A DNA stretch of 64,000 nt from CALJFL01 sp039964455 (GTDB lineage: Bacteria > Pseudomonadota > Gammaproteobacteria > Pseudomonadales > Halieaceae), in NCBI GenBank assembly GCA_039964455.1, contig JBDVXK010000015.1:248001-312000 (forward strand), read 5' to 3'. Shown piece after piece: positions 53,238-61,734 of the stretch. Under the pieces are notes generated by a model. It worked only from the letters and a program-made list of their open reading frames with translations, had not been told where the DNA came from and ran no database searches. The position numbers and the translations under genes were made by a program. Positions within the stretch are counted from its first letter, which is position 1, and the number at the start of each line of letters is the position of its first letter.

Positions 53238-53840
53238 ATGATGCCTCACCTATCACGCGGTGACCTTTGGTCGCTGGAAGAGTACGCAGAGCAGCGACCC
53301 CAGTTCAGGGCCCGCGTTCTGGAACACAAAAAATCGCGACAGTTGCCATTGGGCGACCACGCCAGGCTGTACTTTGAAGATGCCTTAACCATCAAGTATC
53401 AGATTCAGGAAATGCTGCGTATCGAAAAAGTATTTGAGGCTGATGGCATCAACGAGGAACTGGACGCCTATAACCCGCTGATTCCGGACGGCCATAACTG
53501 GAAGGCCACCTTCATGATTGAATATGAAGATGCGCAGGAGCGCAGCGAAAAGCTGGCCGAAATGATAGGCATAGAGGACAAGGTCTGGCTACAGGTTGGC
53601 GACAGCGATCGCATCTATGCAATTGCTGATGAAGACCTGGATCGCTCTAATGACGTCAAAACATCTTCGGTTCACTTCATGCGCTTTGAACTGAGCCCCA
53701 ACATGATCGCGGCTGCCCACAGCGGCGAGGCCATCAGTGCAGGTGTTGATCATCCCGCCTACCCCATCAGCGCACATACCGTTGAGGATGCCGTTCGCCA
53801 GGCATTGGTCGCCGACCTGAGCGCGACCCAGATTCACTGA
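53238..53840 (+). CDS. DUF3501 family protein
   Basis: Protein of unknown function, 200 residues, cytoplasmic (no signal or membrane segment). Conserved-looking parts are RGDLWSLEEYAEQRPQFRARV, RLYFEDALTIKYQIQEMLRIEK and SSVHFMRFEL. No catalytic motif that I know is visible. An AGGAG box lies before the two adjacent ATG codons. It is the third gene of the rubrerythrin/Fe-S set, 19 bases after the Fe-S gene, and I recognise DUF3501 as normally found in this context. Confidence 0.88.
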   Translation: MMPHLSRGDLWSLEEYAEQRPQFRARVLEHKKSRQLPLGDHARLYFEDALTIKYQIQEMLRIEKVFEADGINEELDAYNPLIPDGHNWKATFMIEYEDAQERSEKLAEMIGIEDKVWLQVGDSDRIYAIADEDLDRSNDVKTSSVHFMRFELSPNMIAAAHSGEAISAGVDHPAYPISAHTVEDAVRQALVADLSATQIH

Positions 53841-53868
53841 GCGCGCTCACTGCACAGACACCTCCCTA

Positions 53869-54696
53869 ATGGACCTTATTGTTTTCGATCTTGATGGCAC
53901 GCTGCTCAACAAGCAGTCTGCCATTTCCGACTATACGCGCGAGACACTGCAGCTACTGCAGGGGCGCGGTGTCGCCTACACGGTGGCGACCGGTCGGGCA
54001 CTGCATGCAGCCAGTTCGCTACTTGAAGGTCACGGGTTCCAGCTGCCACACATCTACAAAAATGGCGTGGTTATCTGGAACCCAGAGCACGGCAGATACA
54101 GCCAAAGCCACCTGCTTACCCAGGACGAAATTCGACATCTACTGCATGCCTTTATTGAGCAGAAGTTAACCCCCTTCCTGTTCACGCTGGAGCCTGGTGA
54201 CAGACATGCGGTCTATCACTCGCCCCTGCTGAACGATACCGAGAGGCGCCTTGTTAAAGCCTTCAGTAAAGAGCGTAATTTGCCTGTGTTGCCGCTGTCA
54301 GAACTGCCAGGCGACGCCGACATTACCAATATCAGTGCACTGGGCCCAAAAGAAGCCATAGAAGCAGTTGCCAGTTTGGTACATAACGAGCCCGGGCTAC
54401 TGGCCTATATGGGCGTGGCGATCGAAGACGACAACCTGTGCTGGCTGGACCTCCACCACGCCGATGGCAATAAGGGCAACGCTGTAGCCAGCCTCAAGCA
54501 AGACCTGGGGGTTGAGCGCGTGATTTGCTTTGGTGACAGTGACAATGACCTGAGCATGTTCGCTTTGGCGGACGAGGCCTATGCGCCTGAGAACGCCAAA
54601 ATTGAAGTGAAAGCCGCTGCAGATGCGGTAATCGGGCATCACGATGAAGATGGCATCGCCCGTTTTCTGCGCCAAAGATTCGACCTGAACCACTGA
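53869..54696 (+). CDS. Cof-type HAD-IIB phosphatase
   Basis: Sugar-phosphate or cofactor-type phosphatase of 275 residues. HAD motif I is FDLDGTLL with Asp7 and Asp9, motif III Lys202 in DGNKGNAV, and motif IV GDSDNDLSMF (222-231); the cap is of type C2B (about 80-185). The substrate is unknown. It starts 28 bases after DUF3501 and may share its transcript. It converges on hrpB. Confidence 0.9.
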   Translation: MDLIVFDLDGTLLNKQSAISDYTRETLQLLQGRGVAYTVATGRALHAASSLLEGHGFQLPHIYKNGVVIWNPEHGRYSQSHLLTQDEIRHLLHAFIEQKLTPFLFTLEPGDRHAVYHSPLLNDTERRLVKAFSKERNLPVLPLSELPGDADITNISALGPKEAIEAVASLVHNEPGLLAYMGVAIEDDNLCWLDLHHADGNKGNAVASLKQDLGVERVICFGDSDNDLSMFALADEAYAPENAKIEVKAAADAVIGHHDEDGIARFLRQRFDLNH

Positions 54697-54712
54697 ACAA
54701 CACCTTCGAAGA

Positions 54713-57283
54713 CTAACTCGGCGCCATCCTGCGTTTCACGTGGGCGGTGGCCTCACTTTCTGCCGGATTCAGCGGCCACGGGTGCTTGGGATACCTACCG
54801 CGCATCTCCTTGCGCACCTCAAGATAGCTGTCTCGCCAAAAGCCTGCCAAATCCTGGGTAATCTGTAAGGGCCGGCCTGCCGGTGATAGCAGATGTACCA
54901 ACAAACTGATTCTGCCATCGGCAATGGTGGGCGTATCAATACAGCCGAACATTTCCTGCAGCTTGACGGCCAACACAGGCGGGTTTTGACTGTAGTCAAT
55001 AGTGATATTCGAACCCGAGGGTACCGCCAGCTTTTCTGGCACCAGACGCTCCAGTTCAAGCGGCAAAGGCCAGGGCAATAGAGCCAATAAGATGGTTTTT
55101 AAGTCCAGTGCCTGAAAATCATCCAGCCTGCGCACGCTGCCCAGATAGGGTAGTAGCCACTCTTCCAGCGACTCCATCAGGCCCTCGTCCGATAAGTCGG
55201 GCCACCGGTTCTCTTCGCCGCCCGCCTCCAGGGTGTGCAATAAATTAACCCGGCTACGCCACTGTTGCAGTGCCGGTGTCCAGGGCAGCAAATCCAGCCC
55301 GCGGTTGCGCACAACACCTAACAAGGCCTCGTTGCGGGCGTCCTCGGGCACTGCTTCCAAAGGCTCGGTTGCGAGTATCAGGCGACCCACCATGCTGCGA
55401 CGCTCGGTAATAAACTGTCCCTTGCGCTCATCCCATTCCACGCAGTCTTCCAGCTCGATCAAGGGCGACAGAATCTCTCCAAAGCAGGCGGGGTTAAGCG
55501 CCGTAGCGGAGAAAATACGATCGGCTGATTCGCCTTTATGGCCGCCGATTTCCGCAACTACCAACCAGCCCTCCCCTGCAAGGCGATCCTCTGCCGGCAA
55601 CAGTGCGCTGCGGCCATTACTCAGCTGATATTCCGTTCCATCACCAGGGGTTCGGACCTTCGCCACCCTGTCTGGATAGGCGCTGGCCAATAACACCCCA
55701 AGAATATCGCGCTCCGCCACTGCCAGCGCAAAGCGCCGCGGCTTGTGAACCTCGGTGGCGATACGGCCATATCGTCGGGCCTGGCTCCAGGTTCGCTTGA
55801 ACCAACCCTCCAGCTGCTTGGGACACGGTAAATCGCCCATCAACAATGCAATCGTGATGGACAGGTCAACGCCGCGGTCAGCCATGGGGTTGCGCTCTGA
55901 GAGAACAGCAGCCAGCAGACAGGCGGTTTCAGTAGCGTCGATATCGCAGCCTACCAACAACATATGGGACAGGCGCGGATGCAGGGGTATCTGGGCCAGC
56001 CTCACGCCGTGAGGCGTCAACTGCCACTGGTCGGAGACACCTTGGAAGGCGGCACCGCAGGCTTCCAATACTGCAACCGCCTGGGCAAACGGGCCAGGTG
56101 GTGGCAAATCCAGCCAATCAAGGTCCGCAGGTTTGTCGACACCCCAGGCCAATAGCTGTAGCGCCAATGGGGCCAGGTCTGTCTGCAGTATCTCGGGAGT
56201 CCCATGAGCCACCAGACGTCGCTGCTGTTCCTCACTCCACAGTCGATAACAAACGCCGGGGCCTAAGCGCCCCGCTCTCCCGGCGCGCTGCTCGCCTGAT
56301 GCTCTAGAAATGCGCCGCGTACTCAAACGTGTCATGCCAGTTGCGGGGTCAAACACGGCCTCGCGCACCAGGCCACAATCTACGACCGCATCGATACCCT
56401 CTATCGTCAGGCTGGTCTCGGCGATATTCGTGGCCAGGACCACTTTGCGCGTGCCAGCGGCAGCAGCCTTTATTGCTAGCTCCTGTTGCTGTAGCGGCAG
56501 TCCGCCATACAGGGGTGAAAGACGCACTGGCACACTGCTGGCCTCGCCAACCAGCGGGGCAAGATCTCGCCCTACCCTGTTGATTTCTCCCTGGCCGGGC
56601 AGAAACACCAGAATGCTTCCGCTGGTTTCACGCAGCGCCTGCAATACCGCATGCACCACTCTGGGCACAATGGGGTCGCGCAACTGAAACGCCTGACCGT
56701 AACGAACATCAACGGGGTATTGCCTGCCCCTGGAGGTAATGAGTGGCGCGCCGGATAACAGCTCTGACACGCGCTCACCGTCCAGTGTCGCCGACATCAC
56801 CAGGAGCTTCAGGGAAATCCCGTCCCGAAAAAGCTCTCGGGCTTGCAGCGCAAGGGCCAGCCCAAGGTCGGAGTCCAGATTTCGTTCGTGGAATTCATCG
56901 AAGATAATCAGGCCCACGCCTTCCAGAGAGGGGTCGCGCTGCAGCTGACGGGTCAATACACCCTCGGTGATTACCTCGATACGTGTACGTTCGGATACCG
57001 CTGTATCCATGCGAATTCGATAACCGACGGTGTCACCGACGGTTTCTCCCAGCAGCTCGGCCATACGGGCGGCCGATGCTCGCGCCGCCATGCGCCTGGG
57101 CTCCAGCACCAGAATCTTACGCCCTTGCAACCATGGCTGGTCGAGTAAGGCGATGGGTACCACGGTCGTTTTGCCGGCGCCGGGCGGAGCCTGCAATACA
57201 ACCTGCTCAGACGCAGACATAGCCTTGGTCAGTTCGTCCAGAACCTCGTAGATGGGCAAGTGGTCAATTTCGGCAGGCAGCAT
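54713..57283 (-). CDS. hrpB: ATP-dependent RNA helicase HrpB
   Basis: DEAH-box helicase of 856 residues. Walker A APPGAGKTT (32-40), Walker B DEFH (129-132), motif III SATLDGERVSELL, motif V TNIAETSLTI and motif VI QRAGRAGR lie in the order expected; a long C-terminal HrpB extension follows, ending in MRGRYPKHPWPLNP. The DEFH box is the HrpB variant of DEAH. Divergent from the NnrU-like gene with 137 bases between. Confidence 0.96.
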   Translation of the reverse strand: MLPAEIDHLPIYEVLDELTKAMSASEQVVLQAPPGAGKTTVVPIALLDQPWLQGRKILVLEPRRMAARASAARMAELLGETVGDTVGYRIRMDTAVSERTRIEVITEGVLTRQLQRDPSLEGVGLIIFDEFHERNLDSDLGLALALQARELFRDGISLKLLVMSATLDGERVSELLSGAPLITSRGRQYPVDVRYGQAFQLRDPIVPRVVHAVLQALRETSGSILVFLPGQGEINRVGRDLAPLVGEASSVPVRLSPLYGGLPLQQQELAIKAAAAGTRKVVLATNIAETSLTIEGIDAVVDCGLVREAVFDPATGMTRLSTRRISRASGEQRAGRAGRLGPGVCYRLWSEEQQRRLVAHGTPEILQTDLAPLALQLLAWGVDKPADLDWLDLPPPGPFAQAVAVLEACGAAFQGVSDQWQLTPHGVRLAQIPLHPRLSHMLLVGCDIDATETACLLAAVLSERNPMADRGVDLSITIALLMGDLPCPKQLEGWFKRTWSQARRYGRIATEVHKPRRFALAVAERDILGVLLASAYPDRVAKVRTPGDGTEYQLSNGRSALLPAEDRLAGEGWLVVAEIGGHKGESADRIFSATALNPACFGEILSPLIELEDCVEWDERKGQFITERRSMVGRLILATEPLEAVPEDARNEALLGVVRNRGLDLLPWTPALQQWRSRVNLLHTLEAGGEENRWPDLSDEGLMESLEEWLLPYLGSVRRLDDFQALDLKTILLALLPWPLPLELERLVPEKLAVPSGSNITIDYSQNPPVLAVKLQEMFGCIDTPTIADGRISLLVHLLSPAGRPLQITQDLAGFWRDSYLEVRKEMRGRYPKHPWPLNPAESEATAHVKRRMAPS

Positions 57284-57420
57284 GGCGTCATAGTAGCCGA
57301 GCAGGACAAGACTGGCTATTCAGGGGACTGCCCTCTACGGGGTAAAGGCTGCCCGCGCCTGACAGACCCGCCAGCAAGCTGCTAAGCTGACAGCCTCTTT
57401 GATTGTTGTGGAGTTCCCCC

Positions 57421-57981
57421 ATGCTGCTCTTGGTTATAGGTGTCCTGCTGTTCGCCGGCGTACATTTACTTCGCGGACTGGCCCCGGAGTTGCGCCAGCA
57501 ACTGTGGGATAAACTGGGTGAAGGCGGCTACAAGGGGTTGTTCTCGCTACTAATTATTAGCTCTATCGCCTTGATGGTCTTTGGCTGGCGTAGCGCCATC
57601 CCGCAGTTTCTTTACGCGGCTCCCCTGTCATTCGGAGCAGTGTCGCTGCTGCTGATCGCTTTCGGCTTCTTACTGTTCGTTGTGAGCGGTCGACAGTCAC
57701 GCCTGCGCCGCGTGATTCGACACCCGCAGCTTACCGGTGTAACCCTGTGGGCAATTACTCACCTGCTGCTCAATGGAGACTCGCGTTCCGTTGTACTGTT
57801 TGGCGGACTGGCGCTCTGGAGCGTTCTGGAAATGCTGGTAATCAACCGCCGCGAAGGTGCCTGGGTAAAAGAGGAAGCCCCCGGTTGGGGAACCGAAGTC
57901 GTATCAATCGCGATTGCTGTTGTGGCGGTGGGCATAGTGATCTACGTGCACCGCTGGATCGCCGGTGTTGCAATCATGTAA
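57421..57981 (+). CDS. NnrU-like membrane protein
   Basis: Membrane protein of 186 residues with five to six helices, recognised as an NnrU family member (LLIGFGFLLFVVSGRQS-type helix, RVIRHPQLTGVTLWAITHLLLNGDSRSVVLFGG). The ATG at 57421 has a GGAG box; a TTG six codons upstream is less likely. NnrU was linked to nitrite/nitric oxide reduction in some bacteria and similar proteins act in isoprenoid isomerisation; no denitrification gene is near, so the role here is open. Confidence 0.85.
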   Translation: MLLLVIGVLLFAGVHLLRGLAPELRQQLWDKLGEGGYKGLFSLLIISSIALMVFGWRSAIPQFLYAAPLSFGAVSLLLIAFGFLLFVVSGRQSRLRRVIRHPQLTGVTLWAITHLLLNGDSRSVVLFGGLALWSVLEMLVINRREGAWVKEEAPGWGTEVVSIAIAVVAVGIVIYVHRWIAGVAIM

Positions 57982-57992
57982 GGCGTGCACCC

Positions 57993-58280
57993 TCAGCAAC
58001 CACTCACCGCTACCAGTCGGGAATGACTGCATTGGTCGCGTAAGGGCTTGAGTGTCTGGTACTCGTCGCTGTGATAGAACTGCTCTAGCGCCTCCATAGA
58101 CGGAAACTCCAGCAGCACCAATCGCCGCGGTTCGTAATCTCCCTCATAAACACGAAACTCGCCGCCGCGGGCCAGATAGTGCCCGCCCCACTGTTCGATT
58201 ATCGGTTTTACACGCTGCATAAACTGCATGTAAGGCTCGATATCGAAAATCTCCACGTCCATGATCGCGTAGGCCGCCAT
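57993..58280 (-). CDS. DUF1330 domain protein
   Basis: Small cytoplasmic protein of 95 residues with a dimeric ferredoxin-like alpha-beta fold expected. The family segments AAYAIMDVEIFDIEPYMQFM, GGHYLARGGEFRVYEGDYEPRRLVLLEFPSMEAL and FYHSDEYQTLKPLR are clear. Function is unknown. It converges on the NnrU-like gene. Confidence 0.9.
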   Translation of the reverse strand: MAAYAIMDVEIFDIEPYMQFMQRVKPIIEQWGGHYLARGGEFRVYEGDYEPRRLVLLEFPSMEALEQFYHSDEYQTLKPLRDQCSHSRLVAVSGC

Positions 58281-58417
58281 GAAAGCTTTCCACTAAGCTT
58301 ATTATGGCAACCTACGATACACTCGCGCCGCGGGCTTACCTTGCGCTGCATCAATAAAGCATTAAGACCGCAGCCGCAATCCGCATCAGCCAAAATAGTT
58401 GCTCCGCTAAGGAGCTT

Positions 58418-59269
58418 TTAACTGGGATAAGTAAATTGGGTTGCTTCTTCCGTGAGAGACCAAAGCTTATCGCCGGCTTCATCATCCTGTGCCCACGGCT
58501 TGGTCGCGTGCGGCTTGCAGTTGTAGAAGTATTCGCCAGTGACACCAGCGGCATCCGGAGAGCTACATAAATAAATGGAAGTCTCTGCGCCCTTTTCGGG
58601 GGAACGGAAAAACGGCTTCAATACAAGCGGCAGCAGCTTGCCCATCAGCCCACCGTTTTGCTGACCAAGAGATGTAGATACCGCGCCGGGGTGCAGGCTG
58701 TTTACTGTGATGCCCTCCGGCTCCAGGCGTCGCGCAAGCTCTCTCGTAAAAAGAATATTGGCCAATTTGGAGCGACCATATTCATGAAAGGTGCGATATT
58801 TTTCCGTCGCCTGCATATCGTCAAAGCCCATATCACGAACAAATGTATGCGCATGTGAAGCAACATTAACAATGCGCGCATCCGTCGCCTGGCGTACCGC
58901 CGGCAGTAGAAGCCCGGTTAGCAGGAATACCGCGTAATGATTCACCGCCAGAGTTTCCTCGAAGCCGTCAACGGTCTCCTCTCTTTTCAGGTTTACCACA
59001 CCGGCATTGTTGTGCAGAACATCAATGGGCCTACCCAGCGCCAGCACTTCCTCTGCCGCACGCCGAACGTCCGACAACACGGCCATATCCATCAGTACGA
59101 CGGTAGGCTGACTGCCTCCCGCTGCGACAATATCCTGGCAGAGGTCACGCGCCTTATCGGGATTACGGCAAAGTAATGTCAGGTCTGCCCCTTGCGCTGC
59201 CAGCGCCATTGCACAAGCCCTGCCTATACCCGCGGTTGGGCCCGTGATCACCATATGTTTACCCTGCAT
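58418..59269 (-). CDS. Short-chain dehydrogenase/reductase
   Basis: NAD(P)-dependent oxidoreductase of 283 residues, resembling the retinol-dehydrogenase/WW-oxidoreductase group. TGPTAGIG (9-16) binds the cofactor, NNAG lies at 87-90 and the catalytic residues are Ser138, Tyr164 and Lys168 (YGRSK), followed by NSLHPGAVSTSLG. The substrate is unknown. Divergent from the acyltransferase gene. Confidence 0.9.
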   Translation of the reverse strand: MQGKHMVITGPTAGIGRACAMALAAQGADLTLLCRNPDKARDLCQDIVAAGGSQPTVVLMDMAVLSDVRRAAEEVLALGRPIDVLHNNAGVVNLKREETVDGFEETLAVNHYAVFLLTGLLLPAVRQATDARIVNVASHAHTFVRDMGFDDMQATEKYRTFHEYGRSKLANILFTRELARRLEPEGITVNSLHPGAVSTSLGQQNGGLMGKLLPLVLKPFFRSPEKGAETSIYLCSSPDAAGVTGEYFYNCKPHATKPWAQDDEAGDKLWSLTEEATQFTYPS

Positions 59270-59386
59270 CGCCCTGCTCCAGTAATTTTGAGATTCAGCA
59301 CTCTAGCGGAATTAGTGGATAGCCGAAAGCCCGGCAGGCCTTACGCCAGCAGACTTGGTATACTCCCGCGCCTGAATCTACGAGTG

Positions 59387-60274
59387 ATGACTATGAGCAC
59401 TTTTGACAAGGACAGTAACCCACTGGCTGAGCAGGAGGTTTTGCAAGCGCATATTGATCGCGTACTTGCTACCGGCCCGCTCGAAGGGTCAGAAATGGAG
59501 ATTACCTACCGCATTATAAAGCGCCTTTTCAAACCCTCTGTAATGGGCGCGGAGAATATCCCTGACCGGCCCTGCCTGTTCATCGGTAACCACTCTTTGT
59601 TTGCGCTGGATGGCCTGGTTTTGAACCCATTGATGCTCACGCAATACGGACGATACTTGCGAGCCATGGGCGACAAGTTCCTGTTCGCAAATGAGGGAGT
59701 TGCCAGTTACGTAATGAAGCGCGGCGCGACCATGGGCCACCCGGAAGTATGCAAAGCCCTTATGGCTGATGGCCAGGACATTCTTGTCTTCCCCGGCGGC
59801 GCTCATGAGGCCGTCAAAAAGGCTAGCGATATGTATCAGCTGCAGTGGAAAGAGCGCTACGGTTTCGTACGCCTGGCAGCTGAGTACGGCTACACCATTA
59901 TGCCTTTTGGCATGGTCGGCCCCGACGAGTTTTACTCACACTTTCTGGAGGGGGACGAGCTTCCTGACTCTGCGATTGGTCTACTTCTGAAGAAGCTGGG
60001 CCTGCTAGACGAGAACACCCGGGCCGACACCATTCCACCTATTCCACTAGGCGCGCTGGGCACACTGTTCCCCAAACCCAAGCCCTGCTATATCGGGTTC
60101 GGCGAACCCATAAGCCTGGAGGATTACGAGGGCAAGAAGCTCACCAAGGCGCAGTTGAAACGCATTCGAGGTGACGTGGCGGAACAAATTGAATTGCAGC
60201 TGGCTGAACTACTCCTGGTGCGCGAACAGACGCGCCGTGGGGATGGCCTGTTGCGCAGAATTCTATCGCTGTAG
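59387..60274 (+). CDS. Lysophospholipid acyltransferase-family protein
   Basis: Putative glycerolipid or wax-ester-type O-acyltransferase of 295 residues. The catalytic motif is IGNHSLFALD (His69, Asp75) and the phosphate-binding block FPGGAHEAVKK (135-145), then GFVRLAAEYGYTIMPFGMVG, as in DGAT2-like members. Start between two adjacent in-frame ATGs at 59387 and 59393. A -10-like TATACT lies at 59359-59364. It ends 3 bases before the convergent MATE gene stop. Confidence 0.87.
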   Translation: MTMSTFDKDSNPLAEQEVLQAHIDRVLATGPLEGSEMEITYRIIKRLFKPSVMGAENIPDRPCLFIGNHSLFALDGLVLNPLMLTQYGRYLRAMGDKFLFANEGVASYVMKRGATMGHPEVCKALMADGQDILVFPGGAHEAVKKASDMYQLQWKERYGFVRLAAEYGYTIMPFGMVGPDEFYSHFLEGDELPDSAIGLLLKKLGLLDENTRADTIPPIPLGALGTLFPKPKPCYIGFGEPISLEDYEGKKLTKAQLKRIRGDVAEQIELQLAELLLVREQTRRGDGLLRRILSL

Positions 60275-60277
60275 CCT

Positions 60278-61639
60278 TTATTCCTGCATTACGCTAGCTA
60301 AGCGATCTGCTTGCCGCCAGGTACCACCAAACACCCGCCTGGAATAAACCAGGGCAAGCGACAGCAACGTAGCCACGAACACCCACCAGCTCACTATTGG
60401 CTCAAACTTCCACACCATTATCACCAGGTACTGAACCAACACCATGACCAGGTGCAGGATAATGGAGGTTGTCATCAGCCAACGCGTGTCACCAGCGCCA
60501 CGCAATGTGCCGGTACAGATAAGAATTATTGCGTCGGCAATAACGTAGGTCGTCAGACCAATCATCATCTTCCCACCAAGCTCACGAATCGCTGAAAAGT
60601 CTTGCCCCGGTGTTGCGAAAACCTCGAGCAGCTCATAACGGTAAACAATAAATATCACGCCCATCACGCCGGAATAGGCAATAGCGATGATGAAGCCTGA
60701 GGAAATCACCTGATTTGCCCGGGACATATCGCCGGCCCCGACATAGCGACCGATCAAACTCATTACGGCTATGTTGATGCCAACCAGAGGAACGAACGAC
60801 AACATATCCCAGTTGAAAACAATCGCCATCGCTGCACCTTCAGCCACGCCATAGGCCTGAAACATCAGCAAAAACAGGTTGAACGTTCCCGCGCCTATAA
60901 AGACTTCAAAGCCAGAGGGAAAACCCAGCCTGACATAGCGTCGCATAATTCCGGGCTGGAAGGAGAACGATTCAAGCACATGAAAGCGCTGCCTGTGCAC
61001 ACGATTGAGATAGAAAATCAGGTAGACAAAAATTGAGAATATCGTGGCCACCACGGTGCCAATAGCCGCGCCGCGGATGCCCAGCTCCGGGGCTCCCGCA
61101 ACGCCAAAAATCAACGCATAGCTTAAAGGGATGTTCAGGGCCACCCCGACAAGGTCACTGATCATAACGACCCGGGTGACACCGATCCCAGAAAAATAGC
61201 AGGCTATACAGGTTTTTATCAGTGCAAATACGGCGCCCGCCATCAATACGAAGTAGTACTGTTTCTCAAGGATCACCATTGCCGGGTCGTGACCCATCAG
61301 CTCGAAGAGCTGACTAACGTAATAAGAGACAACTGCCAGGGCTGGGAGGCAGGCCAACGAAAGAATAATGCCTTGCGTGACCACCTGCGGACACTTGCGC
61401 AGCTCGCCGGCACCGAAGTACTGCGCGACCAGTGCATTGGCATAGGACAGAATGCCGGTAAAGAGCGCGATACTGACGAAATAGCTGACACCACCGCCCA
61501 TTGCCGATGCAATATGAGCCGCGTCTATACGTGACATAAACAGACGATCTGTGAAGACCATCAAGGCAAAGGCACCCTGTGACACAACCATGGGGAGTGC
61601 CAGGCGAAACAGCTGACGCAGGGTCGTCAAGGAGAACAT
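60278..61639 (-). CDS. MATE family efflux transporter
   Basis: Twelve-helix cation antiporter of 453 residues. Recognised by the paired helical halves (PMVVSQGAFALMVFTDRLFMSRID near the N-terminus, GFPSGFEVFIGAGTFNLFLLMFQAYG in the second half) and FNWDMLSFVPLVGINIAVMSLIGRYVGAGD. The substrate is unknown. It is divergent from the amidase with 95 bases for two overlapping promoters. Confidence 0.92.
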   Translation of the reverse strand: MFSLTTLRQLFRLALPMVVSQGAFALMVFTDRLFMSRIDAAHIASAMGGGVSYFVSIALFTGILSYANALVAQYFGAGELRKCPQVVTQGIILSLACLPALAVVSYYVSQLFELMGHDPAMVILEKQYYFVLMAGAVFALIKTCIACYFSGIGVTRVVMISDLVGVALNIPLSYALIFGVAGAPELGIRGAAIGTVVATIFSIFVYLIFYLNRVHRQRFHVLESFSFQPGIMRRYVRLGFPSGFEVFIGAGTFNLFLLMFQAYGVAEGAAMAIVFNWDMLSFVPLVGINIAVMSLIGRYVGAGDMSRANQVISSGFIIAIAYSGVMGVIFIVYRYELLEVFATPGQDFSAIRELGGKMMIGLTTYVIADAIILICTGTLRGAGDTRWLMTTSIILHLVMVLVQYLVIMVWKFEPIVSWWVFVATLLSLALVYSRRVFGGTWRQADRLASVMQE

Positions 61640-61734
61640 AGTAAGCAGCTATGGGCTTAAGGACGCCACATTCTCCATAATCCCCTATACTTGTCCACGC
61701 AAGATTTGGTACTTATTACTCTTCGGTACGGTTA

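Noticed and set aside
53834..53849. Palindrome TGAGCGCGCTCA after DUF3501
   Set aside because: Too short and without a T-run for a terminator; no known operator.
59192..59386. Longer N-terminus of the acyltransferase
   Set aside because: It would extend through the SDR gene start and the likely promoter; the ATG at 59387 fits better.
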